Shown here piece after piece: positions 1 through 9,195 of a DNA stretch of 64,000 nucleotides (its first letter is position 1; each line of letters starts with the position of its first letter). Under the pieces are notes generated by a model, which made no database searches, had not been told where the DNA came from, and saw nothing but the letters and a program-made list of their open reading frames with translations. The position numbers and the translations under genes were made by a program. The DNA lies in the NCBI GenBank assembly GCA_964549505.1, contig CAZJVD010000006.1, forward strand, positions 1 through 64,000, read 5' to 3'. Origin of the DNA: CAZJVD01 sp964549505. GTDB taxonomy: Bacteria > Bdellovibrionota > UBA1018 > CAZJVD01.

Positions 1-480
1 AATTCGCAACCGCGCAGATCCAAAATCTTACGGCAACAGGCTGGAAAACTTAGGCAGCGTTCGCACGTACCGCATTCGCTTCTCGCGCCGTAATCCGCGA
101 CCGCATTCGCTTCTCGCGCCGTAATCCGCGACCGCATTCGCTTCTCGCGCCGTGATCCGTGATCGCATTCGCTTCACGCGTCGTAATCCGCGACCGCGTA
201 CCGCCGTTCGCGCCTTAGACCGACGTCGAACCACCCACGACGGGCGGCCAATCACGAGCGGCGTTAATAAACGCGGTCGCGCGCTCACTCAAAGCACCCA
301 CGAAACACGCCAACACACGTCGCGCAGCGGGTCCGGTTTTCGGCACCGCTGCCGGATCCACCGGCTGCCCGCTTGCCAGTCTGCCTGACTCTGAAACCTG
401 CAGCCTGAGGCCAGCAGCCCGACCTCCCCCAATCAACCAAAAAGAAGCAGCGCGTCCATGATTGTGATAATAACCTCTTC
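1..480. other. Non-coding stretch upstream of the metallo-hydrolase gene
   Basis: No convincing gene is visible. The short open frames on both strands are arginine-rich translations of a tandem repeat and look like shadows. The left part holds a four-unit 31-bp repeat, annotated separately; the right part is unique sequence that must contain the promoter of the gene starting at 481. I could not pick a clear promoter. Confidence 0.6.
71..194. repeat. Tandem array, four units of 31 bp
   Basis: Units begin at 71, 102, 133 and 164, each starting CGCATTCGCTTCTCGCGCCG. The first two are identical; the third and fourth carry a few substitutions. The units abut without spacers, so this is not a CRISPR array. 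The window edge lies 70 bases away, but the array itself appears complete. Function unknown. Confidence 0.9.
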
Positions 481-1170
481 GTGAAGTCCTCCTTCATTCA
501 TGAACAATTCGAAGTCGGTCCGTTTCTCTGCAACTGTCACATTCTTGTGTCAGGTGAAACGGGCGAAGCGATCGTTGTCGATCCGGGGGACGAGTACGGA
601 GTCATTGCGGAAAACTTAAAGAAGATTTCGGCGAAAATCGGCAAGCCCGTTTCCGTCACCAAGCTTTTTCACACCCATGCTCATCTTGACCATATCAATG
701 CCACGCGTGAGCTCAAAGACGATGCGGCGATCATAGGATTGAAAAAAGTCTGTCTGCACAAAGGCGATCATCAAATCTACCAAATATTGCCGCAGCAGCG
801 CGCTCTCTTTGGATTTCCGGCCGGCGATGCTGCACCACCGGTTGAACATTGGTTAGAAGACGGCGAAGAGTTTAAACTGGGCTCCATTAAATTATCAGTG
901 GTCCATACGCCAGGCCACAGCCCGGGCGGGGTATGTTTAAAAATCGACTCGGACGAAGCCGCGGAGGTCCCGCCCCAAGTGCTCACCGGCGACACGCTCT
1001 TTCGGGAGAGTATTGGTCGCACCGATCTCTGGGAGGGAGACATGGATCTGCTGCTAGGTAGTATTCGCAAGCGCCTCTTTACACTCGATCAAGAAACGCT
1101 CGTACATCCAGGACATGGACCCAGCTCGTCGATTCGTCACGAGCGAAAGAACAATCCGTTTCTAAATTAG
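481..1170 (+). CDS. Metallo-beta-lactamase-fold hydrolase (glyoxalase II-like)
   Basis: A 229-residue protein with the metal-binding motif HTHAHLDH (His66, His68, Asp70, His71), further ligands in HTPGHSPGG (His146), GDTLF (Asp171) and HPGHG (His212), and the glyoxalase-like phrase RESIGRTDLW. This is the pattern of short, YcbL-like members of the glyoxalase II family, which hydrolyse thioesters or related substrates with a dinuclear metal centre in the cytoplasm. The substrate cannot be read from sequence. The start is GTG and no strong ribosome binding site precedes it. It lies 24 bases before tgt on the same strand and may be co-transcribed with it. Confidence 0.88.
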   Translation: MKSSFIHEQFEVGPFLCNCHILVSGETGEAIVVDPGDEYGVIAENLKKISAKIGKPVSVTKLFHTHAHLDHINATRELKDDAAIIGLKKVCLHKGDHQIYQILPQQRALFGFPAGDAAPPVEHWLEDGEEFKLGSIKLSVVHTPGHSPGGVCLKIDSDEAAEVPPQVLTGDTLFRESIGRTDLWEGDMDLLLGSIRKRLFTLDQETLVHPGHGPSSSIRHERKNNPFLN

Positions 1171-1194
1171 CCATTTCTCAATAAGGACAACGTC

Positions 1195-2322
1195 GTGGCC
1201 ATCGAATTCACGCTAGAAAAAGTAGATCCAAGTGGCGCTCGAGCGGCGACGATGCAGGGAGTTCACGAGGATGGTCGGACGTATCGAATCGAAACGCCGA
1301 CGTTCATGCCGGTGGGAACCAAGGGGTCCGTAAAAGCGCTCGATCACGAAGATCTCAAAGCCGTAGGAGCCCAGGTGATTTTGGGTAATACCGTTCACCT
1401 GTACTTGCGCCCGGGGCACGAGCTCGTGGAGCAGCTCGGGGGGTTGCACAAGTTCATGCATTGGGACGGCCCGATTCTTACCGACAGCGGCGGTTTCCAA
1501 GTATTCTCACTCGCCGAGCTTCGGAAAATCACCGACGACGACGTCACGTTTCGTTCGCCGTATGATGGGAGTTCCCATGTGTTCACGCCCGAACATTCGA
1601 TGAATGTTCAGCGTGCGCTCGGTAGCAACTTTGTGATGGCATTTGACGAATGCCCTCCGTTTCCATGTACGGACGTGGAACTTCGCTCTGCGATGCGACG
1701 AACGCGACGTTGGGCTGAGCGTGGACTTGAAGTGAAACTCAAACCACATCAGAACCGTTTTGGGATTATTCAGGGCGGCCTTGAGAAAGAGGCGCGTCTT
1801 GAGAGTCTTAAAGAGATCACGGAATTGCCCTTCGATGCTTTTGCTATCGGAGGACTGTCAATCGGCGAGCCCCCAGAGATGCTTCACGACATGGCTCGCT
1901 TCATCGCTCCTAAAATGCCTGGGAATCGTCCACGGTATCTCATGGGTGTAGGGCGCCCCGAAGACCTGATTGAGTCGGTCCGCGCTGGTGTCGATATCTT
2001 TGACTGTGTGATGCCGACGCGTAACGCTCGCAACGGCAGTGTTTTCACATCGCGGGGTAAGCTCAACATCAAAAATGCCGGGTTTAAGGCGGATCCTGCC
2101 CCGCTTGACGAGGGTTGCGACTGTCGAACCTGCCGTCATTACAGTCGGGCGTATTTGCGGCATCTGATGATGTGCGAAGAGCCCCTCGTTCTACGCCTAC
2201 TCACCATTCATAACTTGGCGTTTTACTTAAGTCTCATGCGAGGAATGCGGAGCGCGATTCTGGAGAATCGGTTTGACGATTTCTGCAAAACTTTCTATAC
2301 CCAATATCATGCATGTATTTAA
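1195..2322 (+). CDS. tgt: Queuine tRNA-ribosyltransferase
   Basis: A 375-residue tRNA-guanine transglycosylase, which exchanges guanine 34 of GUN anticodon tRNAs for the queuosine precursor preQ1. The substrate-binding motif DSGGFQVFSL starts at Asp97; GVDIFDCVMPTRNARNG holds the nucleophilic Asp; the C-terminal zinc site is CDCRTCRHYSRAYLRHL. Length and motifs are complete. The start is GTG, a little after an AAGGA-like sequence. Its 3' end overlaps yajC, and the order tgt-yajC-secD-secF is a very common bacterial arrangement, which supports the assignment. Confidence 0.97.
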   Translation: MAIEFTLEKVDPSGARAATMQGVHEDGRTYRIETPTFMPVGTKGSVKALDHEDLKAVGAQVILGNTVHLYLRPGHELVEQLGGLHKFMHWDGPILTDSGGFQVFSLAELRKITDDDVTFRSPYDGSSHVFTPEHSMNVQRALGSNFVMAFDECPPFPCTDVELRSAMRRTRRWAERGLEVKLKPHQNRFGIIQGGLEKEARLESLKEITELPFDAFAIGGLSIGEPPEMLHDMARFIAPKMPGNRPRYLMGVGRPEDLIESVRAGVDIFDCVMPTRNARNGSVFTSRGKLNIKNAGFKADPAPLDEGCDCRTCRHYSRAYLRHLMMCEEPLVLRLLTIHNLAFYLSLMRGMRSAILENRFDDFCKTFYTQYHACI

Positions 2323-2794
2323 ATTTTCTCGTGTTTTGGGTGGCCGGGGTCGGTCTGCGCTCGGGCTTTTTTTCATTCTCGTTTCTAGCCTGACTTTGAA
2401 CGTGATTTCACGGGCTGACGGCGAGCCGCCTCCTGTCCCAGCGGGCAGCATGACCCCCGCAACCACAACCGGAGCAGGTACAACGGCTCCAGCAGCCGCT
2501 CCTGCGCAACCGGGTATGGGCAATATGCTGTTTACGGTGGGTGCGATGTTCCTGATGGCCTACCTTTTACTGTTTCGTCCGCAGCAGAAGCGCGTAAAAA
2601 AGCATCAAGCGATGCTGACCGAACTCAAGCACGGGGATGACGTCGTAACCAATGCTGGGATCTTAGGAAAAGTAACCGGCATCACAGATAAAGTCGTCAC
2701 GGTTGAAGTCGATGACAATGTTCGACTGCGGGTGCTTAAGACTCAGATTTCTCAAATCGTTAAGGGCGGCGTGAAAGATCTCGTCGTTGAGTAA
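2309..2794 (+). CDS. yajC: Sec translocase accessory subunit YajC
   Basis: About 161 residues from the ATG at 2309; an in-frame upstream ATG at 2273 would add 12 residues, deeper inside tgt. The family core is the membrane segment MLFTVGAMFLMAYLLLFRPQ followed by the cytoplasmic part QKRVKKHQAMLTELKHGDDV, with the VVTNAGILGKV phrase typical of YajC. Unusually, a second hydrophobic stretch (roughly residues 17-34) precedes a Pro/Ala/Thr-rich linker, so the protein is longer than the E. coli form and may have a cleaved signal or two membrane spans. YajC binds SecDF and the holotranslocon; it lies 25 bases before secD. Confidence 0.95.
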   Translation: MHVFKFSRVLGGRGRSALGLFFILVSSLTLNVISRADGEPPPVPAGSMTPATTTGAGTTAPAAAPAQPGMGNMLFTVGAMFLMAYLLLFRPQQKRVKKHQAMLTELKHGDDVVTNAGILGKVTGITDKVVTVEVDDNVRLRVLKTQISQIVKGGVKDLVVE

Positions 2795-2819
2795 GTAAGT
2801 AATCAAAAAGGGCGGAACC

Positions 2820-4553
2820 ATGGATCGGAAGTGGTGGTTGCGGTGTTTTTTTCTTTTGGGAACGGTCGCTCTATCGGCCGCGTACTTGTATCCAACGCTT
2901 GCTCGTATCGATACGGAGAAACATTGGTTTCCTATCAAGAGTAAGATCAATCTCGGTCTAGATCTCCAGGGCGGCCTGTACATGGTGCTCGGCGTGGAGT
3001 TTGAGAAAGTCTTTGCTGAAGTCATTGCACGCCAATCCGTCGGTCTCGGTGCACGACTCAAAGAGAAGCAGCTCCATCCGGGTGCTTCCGAAGTCGTCCG
3101 TGTTGGTCAGGATGCTGAGGATCCAAAGATTCGCCTGGGGCTTGCGAACCCAGCTGAACACGACGGTGTCGTCAATCTCATCAAGACTGAGTACACGATG
3201 CTTCGGATCACGCAGGACAAACCTGATCTTCTCGAACTCGGGTTAGCACACGAGTACAAGCGCGATGTACGCGAAAAAACGATCGGTCAGAGTATCGAAG
3301 TCATTCGTAACCGTATTGACGAATTCGGTGTTACCGAACCTACGATTGCTAGTCAGGGCACGGACCGCGTCGTGATCGAACTTCCGGGAGTTCGCGACGT
3401 CGAGCGCGCAAAGCGGTTGATCGGTCAAACGGCAAAACTTGAGTTTCGGATGGCAAACGACAAGGGCGAAGCCAGCTTACCGGGTGGGAGTGTGGGTGCT
3501 TTGATCGCACAGCTCGAACAAGAAAAAGGCATTAGCTACAAAGACGGCGAAAAGTTTTCGGATTATGTCGAGCGGATCAACGAAGCAGCCAAGGGTAAGA
3601 TTCCGTCGGACTCGGTGATTGCGTTTGAGCGGGATAAGACCGCGCGGAGTGAAGGAGCCCCGGCTCGTCGACCTATTCTGCTTTTTAGTAAAACAGAAGT
3701 GACTGGGGACGAACTTCAAGACGCGCAGGTCGGTTTCGATCCCGAAACGCGTCGTCCGGAAGTCGAATTCAACTTCAACCCTCGTGGTGCCGCGATTTTT
3801 GAAAAGGTTACCGGTGAAAACGTCGGTCATCGCCTGGCCATCGTTCTTGATGACAACGTCATCACAGCGCCGACGATTCAGAGCAAGATCGGTTCGCGAG
3901 GGCGGATCACGCTCGGTCAGGGTAGCCACGACGATATGGTTCGTGAAGCGAAAGACTTGGCGATTCAGCTCCGCGCAGGTGCGCTTCCCGCACAGCTTGA
4001 GTTTCTCGAAGAGCGTGTCGTGGGTCCTTCGCTGGGACAAGACTCAATCTACAAAGGTTCGCTCGCTGGTGTGATCGGATCGCTCGCCGTCTTTTTATTC
4101 ATGATGCTTTATTACAAAAAGAGTGGCGCGATCGCGGTCGTGTCGCTGCTTCTCAACGTTCTCTATGTGGTGGCGATTTTAGTCGGTCTTGAAGCGACCC
4201 TCACATTGCCCGGGATCGCGGGGATCGCATTGACCGTCGGGATTGCGGTGGACTCGAACGTGGTTATCTATGAGCGGATTCGCGAAGAGATTCGAGCGGC
4301 GAAAAGCCTTGTGGGTTCTGTGGAATCGGGGTTTCAGAAGGCCTTTCGTACGATCTTGGATGCGAACGTCACCAATGCGTGTGCCGCGGTGATTTTGATG
4401 GTCTATGGAACCGGTCCTATCAAGGGTTTTGCAGTTACAATGATGATCGGGATCGTCACGACGCTGTTTACGGCCGTGTTTGTTTGCAAACTCATGTTTG
4501 ATTTTTATCTGAAGCGTCTCGAGGGTCGACCGGCCACGGACCTCAGTATTTAG
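2820..4553 (+). CDS. secD: Protein translocase subunit SecD
   Basis: A 577-residue inner-membrane protein that uses the proton motive force to help complete protein export. One membrane span near the N-terminus is followed by the LGLDLQGGLYMVLGV motif (near residue 45), a large periplasmic region, and five C-terminal spans with the RND-type sequence GIAGIALTVGIAVDSNVVIYERIREE. Length and domain order are normal. The start ATG follows GGGCGGAACC. It sits between yajC and secF as expected, separated from secF by 30 bases. Confidence 0.97.
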   Translation: MDRKWWLRCFFLLGTVALSAAYLYPTLARIDTEKHWFPIKSKINLGLDLQGGLYMVLGVEFEKVFAEVIARQSVGLGARLKEKQLHPGASEVVRVGQDAEDPKIRLGLANPAEHDGVVNLIKTEYTMLRITQDKPDLLELGLAHEYKRDVREKTIGQSIEVIRNRIDEFGVTEPTIASQGTDRVVIELPGVRDVERAKRLIGQTAKLEFRMANDKGEASLPGGSVGALIAQLEQEKGISYKDGEKFSDYVERINEAAKGKIPSDSVIAFERDKTARSEGAPARRPILLFSKTEVTGDELQDAQVGFDPETRRPEVEFNFNPRGAAIFEKVTGENVGHRLAIVLDDNVITAPTIQSKIGSRGRITLGQGSHDDMVREAKDLAIQLRAGALPAQLEFLEERVVGPSLGQDSIYKGSLAGVIGSLAVFLFMMLYYKKSGAIAVVSLLLNVLYVVAILVGLEATLTLPGIAGIALTVGIAVDSNVVIYERIREEIRAAKSLVGSVESGFQKAFRTILDANVTNACAAVILMVYGTGPIKGFAVTMMIGIVTTLFTAVFVCKLMFDFYLKRLEGRPATDLSI

Positions 4554-4583
4554 TGAGAATTTAGCGAGAAGGAATCGACGACT

Positions 4584-5564
4584 ATGGGAATGTTCAATCT
4601 CATCCGACCTGATATCGATATCGACTTTGTCGGAAAGCGTGTGCTTTGGTTAAGCGTTTCGACGCTCGCCCTTGTTGGAAGCCTGGTTCTTCTTTTTACA
4701 AAGGGGCTGAACTACGGAATCGACTTTGAAGGCGGCGCCGAGATTCAGGTCAAGTTTCATGAGTCGATGGACATTGGTACGGTTCGCACAACGCTCACAA
4801 AGGGTGGACTCGAAGAGTTCCGTCTCCAGCAAACGGGGGAGTCTGGCCAAAATGAGTTCATGGTTCGGATGGCGTCAGGTACGACAAATCTGAGTGGGTT
4901 GGGTGAGAAGGTGAAGACCATTCTCACAAGTGGTCGAGACCCCAATTCCGTGGAGATCACGCGGGTCGATGTCGTCGGGCCAGCGGCAGGTTCCTCGCTC
5001 AAGAAGCGCGGCTTTCAGTCGATGTTTTTTGCCCTTCTTGTGATTTTGATTTACGTCGGAATCCGATTCGACGCTCGGTACGCGCCGGGCGCCGTGCTCG
5101 CGCTCGTGCACGACAGCGTAATCTGTCTGGGTGTCTTTGTGATTACCGGTAAGCAGTTCGATCTCACGATCTTGGCCGCAATCTTGGCGCTGATCGGGTA
5201 TTCGAACAACGACACCATCATTGTGTACGACCGTGTTCGAGAAATGACCCATCTCCATCCCGATTGGACGATCGAGCATTCCGTCAATCGCGCCATGAAC
5301 GAAACTCTGGGCCGAACGTTTAATACTGCGTTCTCGACGTTTCTAGTCGTATTCTTTCTTTGGTTGATGGGTGGTCCGGCGATTGAAAACTTTGCGTTTG
5401 CGATCCTTGTCGGGATTGTCGTTGGAACTTACTCGTCAATCTTTGTCGCAAGTTCCGCGATTATTACCGTTAGCCATTGGAAGAATCGTCGTGACGCTCG
5501 TGCACGAACATCCACCGGCGCCAAGAAGCGCCAGTACCACGTCCCCCCCGCACCAACGGGCTGA
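4584..5564 (+). CDS. secF: Protein translocase subunit SecF
   Basis: A 326-residue partner of SecD. It has an N-terminal span, the periplasmic GLNYGIDFEGGAEIQVKF motif, and a C-terminal bundle containing ILALIGYSNNDTIIVYDRVR and LGRTFNTAFSTFLVV, both diagnostic of SecF. The last 20 or so residues are basic. An AGAAGGAA ribosome binding site precedes the ATG. A GC-rich hairpin overlaps the stop codon region and may attenuate transcription before recJ. Confidence 0.97.
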   Translation: MGMFNLIRPDIDIDFVGKRVLWLSVSTLALVGSLVLLFTKGLNYGIDFEGGAEIQVKFHESMDIGTVRTTLTKGGLEEFRLQQTGESGQNEFMVRMASGTTNLSGLGEKVKTILTSGRDPNSVEITRVDVVGPAAGSSLKKRGFQSMFFALLVILIYVGIRFDARYAPGAVLALVHDSVICLGVFVITGKQFDLTILAAILALIGYSNNDTIIVYDRVREMTHLHPDWTIEHSVNRAMNETLGRTFNTAFSTFLVVFFLWLMGGPAIENFAFAILVGIVVGTYSSIFVASSAIITVSHWKNRRDARARTSTGAKKRQYHVPPAPTG

Positions 5565-5571
5565 GGTGCGG
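5548..5571 (+). terminator. Hairpin at the end of secF
   Basis: CCGCACC and GGTGCGG pair across a 10-base loop and include the secF stop codon. There is no clear T-run, so it is at best a weak or factor-assisted terminator or an mRNA-stabilising hairpin. Confidence 0.35.
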
Positions 5572-5620
5572 ACCACCTTTCGTGGATGCGCCGCTTCGTT
5601 TTAAAGGGGAGTTTTAAGTC

Positions 5621-7381
5621 ATGAGATCGTGGCGTCTTAAGCCTGAACCAGACCCCGAAGTGTTACAGGTGCTTTCAAAGGATCTTGGACTCTCACCGCT
5701 CACGATTCGTCTCTGCTATCAGCGTGGATTCGAAGATCGTGCATCGATCGAGCAGTTTCTCTACCCCAAACTCGATCAGCTACCCTCTCCCTTCACGATT
5801 CGTGATCTCGACAAGGGTGTGGCGCGCCTTGTGCGTGCACTCGAGCAGAAAGAGCGCGTTCTCGTTTACGGAGATTACGATGTCGACGGCACGACGGGAG
5901 CGGCTTTGCTCACAACGGTTTTGCGCGATCTTGGATTCGATGTCGAAACGGTTCAGCCCGATCGTTTCGCGGATGGTTATGGTGTGCACGCCCACTTGCT
6001 CGAAGCGGCCATCGCGCGTGGTGTGAGCGTCGTCGTCAGCGTCGATTGCGGTATCACGGCATTTCAGGCGGCGGATCGCATGGTGGAGCTTGGTGTCGAC
6101 CTTATCGTTGTCGACCATCACCAAATCGATCCTGAAAAAGGTTTGCCGAAAGCCTACGCCGTCATCGATCCCCAACGGTCCGATTGCGAGAGCGGACTGA
6201 AGCAGCTCTGCGGATGCGGTCTAGCGTTTTTTGTCATGATGGGGTTGCGCGCGCGCCTACGTGCTGAGGGAAAGCTTGCCGACGCAGCCATACCGAACCT
6301 CAAACAGCATCTTGATCTTGTCGTGATCGCAACTGCCGCCGACATGGTTCCCTTGACCGGTGTGAACCGTGTTCTGGTTCGTCATGGTCTTGAGGTCCTG
6401 CGTGAGACTCGGAAACCCGGCCTTCGCGCACTTCTTGATGTGGCAGGTCTCAGTCGCAAGAGTTTGAGTCCCGGAAGCCTCGGTTTTGTCCTCGGTCCGC
6501 GTATCAATGCTTCGGGACGCTTACAGTCGGCCAGTCATGCGCTCGAGTTGCTGATCTCAAAAGATCCTCAGGCGGCGATTCTACTCGCGCAGAAACTCGA
6601 GGCTCTCAATCGCGAGCGATCTGAGATTCAGAACGGCATTTGGGACGAAGTTCGGAAAGAAGTCGAAGACAAGATAGCGGGCGGCGCTTTTCAAAATGCT
6701 ATCGTTGTTGCCAATTCCGAGTGGCATGAGGGAGTCGTCGGCATCGTGGCTTCGCGAGTGACGGAGCATTTCAAGCGTCCGGCGATCGTTCTTTCGAAAC
6801 GCGAAAACGACGTGAAAGGCAGTGTGCGATCGTGGGGCGGTGTGGATGTTCTCCGAGCCGTTCAGTCTTGTCGCGATTTCTTGAAGAGTTTTGGTGGTCA
6901 CCCATACGCGGCCGGTGTTTCGCTCCTTCACGATCAGTTCGAAAACTTAGTGAATGGTTTTGATCGGGCGGTGGGCGAGCTTCGTCGCGAAGGACCGGCA
7001 GCCGAGGCCCCGCTTGAACTTGAGAAATGGTTGAAGTCGGATGATCTGAACGAACGTGTTTTGGCGGAATTGGAAATGCTTGGACCCTTCGGTCCCGGCA
7101 ACCCAGAGCCCGTCTTTGGGCTTGCGGCCGCTGTCGCGGATCGACGAACGCTCAAAGGTCGTCATCTCAAGCTCACCCTTTCTCCTGTAGGCGCACCCAA
7201 GAAAATCGACGCGATTTGGTTTTACGGCGCGGAGAAGAAACATGCGAGCCGCGTGACAGATGTGCCTTTGTCTAGCTCGGGCAATGATACCAACAGCATC
7301 AGCTGGGCCGGCACGCCCGAACTCAATCGGTTTCAGGGGCGGGTGACCCCATCATTTCGTGTGAAAGACTTGCTGGAATGA
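5621..7381 (+). CDS. recJ: Single-stranded-DNA-specific exonuclease RecJ
   Basis: A 586-residue 5'-3' exonuclease of the DHH family acting in recombination and mismatch repair. Visible motifs are YGDYDVDG (83-90), VVDHHQ (Asp165-His166-His167), NASGRL and, in the DHHA1 part, GGHPYAAG. All catalytic Asp/His residues that I can place are present and the length is normal. The gene follows secF by 56 bases on the same strand. A stable hairpin lies just after the stop codon. Confidence 0.96.
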   Translation: MRSWRLKPEPDPEVLQVLSKDLGLSPLTIRLCYQRGFEDRASIEQFLYPKLDQLPSPFTIRDLDKGVARLVRALEQKERVLVYGDYDVDGTTGAALLTTVLRDLGFDVETVQPDRFADGYGVHAHLLEAAIARGVSVVVSVDCGITAFQAADRMVELGVDLIVVDHHQIDPEKGLPKAYAVIDPQRSDCESGLKQLCGCGLAFFVMMGLRARLRAEGKLADAAIPNLKQHLDLVVIATAADMVPLTGVNRVLVRHGLEVLRETRKPGLRALLDVAGLSRKSLSPGSLGFVLGPRINASGRLQSASHALELLISKDPQAAILLAQKLEALNRERSEIQNGIWDEVRKEVEDKIAGGAFQNAIVVANSEWHEGVVGIVASRVTEHFKRPAIVLSKRENDVKGSVRSWGGVDVLRAVQSCRDFLKSFGGHPYAAGVSLLHDQFENLVNGFDRAVGELRREGPAAEAPLELEKWLKSDDLNERVLAELEMLGPFGPGNPEPVFGLAAAVADRRTLKGRHLKLTLSPVGAPKKIDAIWFYGAEKKHASRVTDVPLSSSGNDTNSISWAGTPELNRFQGRVTPSFRVKDLLE

Positions 7382-7387
7382 GGGCAC

Positions 7388-7419
7388 GCTTCGAGCGACG
7401 GAGACTCGCGGTTCGAAGC
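7388..7419. terminator. Hairpin between recJ and a convergent gene
   Basis: GCTTCGA and TCGAAGC form the outer stem; GCGA and TCGC extend it across a CGGAGAC loop. It lies between the recJ stop (7381) and the stop of the convergent gene (7461), the expected place for a bidirectional terminator. No long T-run follows on either strand. Confidence 0.5.
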
Positions 7420-7460
7420 GCTAGCGCAGTACCTTGTCTTATCAATAGGCTCAGCGGGGA

Positions 7461-8564
7461 TTAGTCAGGCTCAGTGGGCCAGATCGCTTCGACGAGTGCG
7501 TGGAACGATCCACGAAGATTAGTGTTCCAAACGGTCTGACGAACATCCCATTCCTGAAAAGGACGATACTCTTGATCGATGTCGGCAGGATTGACGAGCT
7601 GGACACTGTCACAGCGTGATGCGCTGCCCTCGTGTTCGACGCAGAAATCAATCGCGATCTCTTGTATGCCGACGACCTTTTCGCCGCTATTGTCTTTGGT
7701 CAAATATTCGATTACGAAGTGCCCGGAAACCCAGCGTTCAAAATAGGATGACTCTTCGACCTGAGCTTTCTGAGTTTCGATCTCCGGACCGTCTGCTCGA
7801 ACCTTAACATACGCCAATTTCAACGATGAGTTCGATGAGAGTCGCGTTGGCTTCTTGGAGTCATGCGTTCGCGAAGCTATGTTTTGTTTGATCTGTTCAG
7901 AAACAGAACCTACGCCCAAAAGGCTTGTCGGTGTGAGGGCGCGCTGAATCTGCTTATTCACACGTGTCAACGCTTCCTCAAGCGGGGCCGCGTGTAGATC
8001 GTGGGCCTCGGCAAGCGCCATGAGTTTTGCTTTTCGTTTGAGCAGCGTCACGACCGGTCCTGCAAAGTATGCTTTTGTTATCTTAGTCTGAATTCTTTGC
8101 GCCTCGGGCGAGGATTCCTTTTCTAAAAACTTTTCGGGAGTTTCTTCGGGGTGCGATGATCTGAGGATTCCGGGATACGCACCGTATTCGATCAGCTCAT
8201 CAACAAGTGCTTCGCGCGCGCCTTCAGGGAGCGGGGGATTGGGGTTACCGATGAGTTCAGAAATGTCGTCCGCTGTCAGGGCAGCGTAGCGAATCGGCGT
8301 GCGACCGTCTGGATCGCGAGTGTTGGGATCAAAACCGTTCGCAAGCATCGCGCGAATGCGTTCGAGCTGCGAAACATCGCCCGCGAGATACAAGGTGATG
8401 GCCGCTTGGAAGAGGCGGTCGGACGTCGCGCTTGTGGAGGCGGCTGTGTTTGCCGGTGCGGCCGGAGGGTTCGGGTCACCCGCCGTTATGGAGGACGCCC
8501 CAGCGACGCTAGATGAAACACATAATAATAAAATCACCCATGGTTTTAAAGGATTTGAATACAT
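7461..8564 (-). CDS. Exported ankyrin-repeat-like protein of unknown function
   Basis: About 367 residues from the ATG at 8564; a GTG six codons earlier is also possible. A signal peptide is evident (KPWVILLLCVSSSVAGA), then an Ala/Pro-rich linker. Residues around 45-85 (AMLANGFDPNTRDPDGRTPI) match one ankyrin-type repeat with the usual DGRTP turn. The remainder, rich in charged residues, is not recognised. It is the last gene of a leftward group and is likely periplasmic or at the outer membrane. No catalytic motif is visible. Confidence 0.75.
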   Translation of the reverse strand: MYSNPLKPWVILLLCVSSSVAGASSITAGDPNPPAAPANTAASTSATSDRLFQAAITLYLAGDVSQLERIRAMLANGFDPNTRDPDGRTPIRYAALTADDISELIGNPNPPLPEGAREALVDELIEYGAYPGILRSSHPEETPEKFLEKESSPEAQRIQTKITKAYFAGPVVTLLKRKAKLMALAEAHDLHAAPLEEALTRVNKQIQRALTPTSLLGVGSVSEQIKQNIASRTHDSKKPTRLSSNSSLKLAYVKVRADGPEIETQKAQVEESSYFERWVSGHFVIEYLTKDNSGEKVVGIQEIAIDFCVEHEGSASRCDSVQLVNPADIDQEYRPFQEWDVRQTVWNTNLRGSFHALVEAIWPTEPD

Positions 8565-8628
8565 AATGTGTGTGTATAGCACAGAGCGCTATCTTAAGAA
8601 AAGGGGCACCTGATTTTGTCTGATTTGT

Positions 8629-8650
8629 CGTTATCGCGATCGCGATAACG
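8629..8650. repeat. 22-bp perfect palindrome
   Basis: CGTTATCGCGA followed directly by its reverse complement TCGCGATAACG. It lies in the 75-base gap between two leftward genes, upstream of the ankyrin-like gene and just after the stop of the gene at 8658. A perfect palindrome with no loop is more like a dimeric operator than a terminator; no T-run follows. Confidence 0.6.
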
Positions 8651-8657
8651 GAAAGCG

Positions 8658-9077
8658 CTACTGAAACTCGCAGTCGATCCAACTATTAAACGGAGGCGCG
8701 TCGTTCACGGCGTTCCAGCAGGCGAGGTTACCGACTTCTTTTCGTTGGCCGTTGCGCAGTTGAACGACGTTGCAAAGAGCAGGGTCGAGAGCATCGAAGA
8801 TCGCAGAAGGGTCACGTTCGACAGTCTCGGTTGCATAGTAACAACGATACTGTGGCGGAGCGCCCTTGGGTGCGATCTTCACACACGCAAGGCCTGCGAC
8901 CATGCGCTGCTCGACAATGGTGACACTTCCGTTAGCATCGGTGACCGACGAGATCGACGGCTTCACGCGCAGCGCTTCGAAAATCGGTTCTGATTGTAGA
9001 CCGGCAAAGACCGGTGCGCCGGTAAGAACAGAAAACGCAGCGACGACACCTGAAAACGACGTGATTCGATTGGACAT
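8658..9077 (-). CDS. Small exported cysteine-containing protein, unknown function
   Basis: A 139-residue protein. A signal peptide (TSFSGVVAAFSVLTGAPVFA) precedes a mature part with five cysteines (ACVKI, YRCYY, ALCNV, LACWN, IDCEF), which would suit disulfides in the periplasm. The start ATG has a strong GAGGGGGAA ribosome binding site. No family recognised. It lies between the sigma/anti-sigma-like membrane gene and the ankyrin-like gene, on the same strand. Confidence 0.75.
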   Translation of the reverse strand: MSNRITSFSGVVAAFSVLTGAPVFAGLQSEPIFEALRVKPSISSVTDANGSVTIVEQRMVAGLACVKIAPKGAPPQYRCYYATETVERDPSAIFDALDPALCNVVQLRNGQRKEVGNLACWNAVNDAPPFNSWIDCEFQ

Positions 9078-9195
9078 GAGTTCCCCCTCAATAGAGTTTC
9101 TCTAGCACGAAGTTTTCAGATTGAACTCTGCAAAGTGAGATGCCGCGCGCCGCTAGCGACTCGAATAAACTCAAAGCAGATCAGCTCATGTTAGG

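Noticed and set aside
71..194. CRISPR array
   Set aside because: Units are directly adjacent with period 31 and no unique spacers, and no cas gene is in the window.
3477..4040. Leftward open frame (187 codons) opposite secD
   Set aside because: Antisense to a conserved gene; no motif or start signal supports it.
8629..8650. Rho-independent terminator
   Set aside because: The palindrome has no loop bases and no T-run follows on either strand, so an operator is the better reading.
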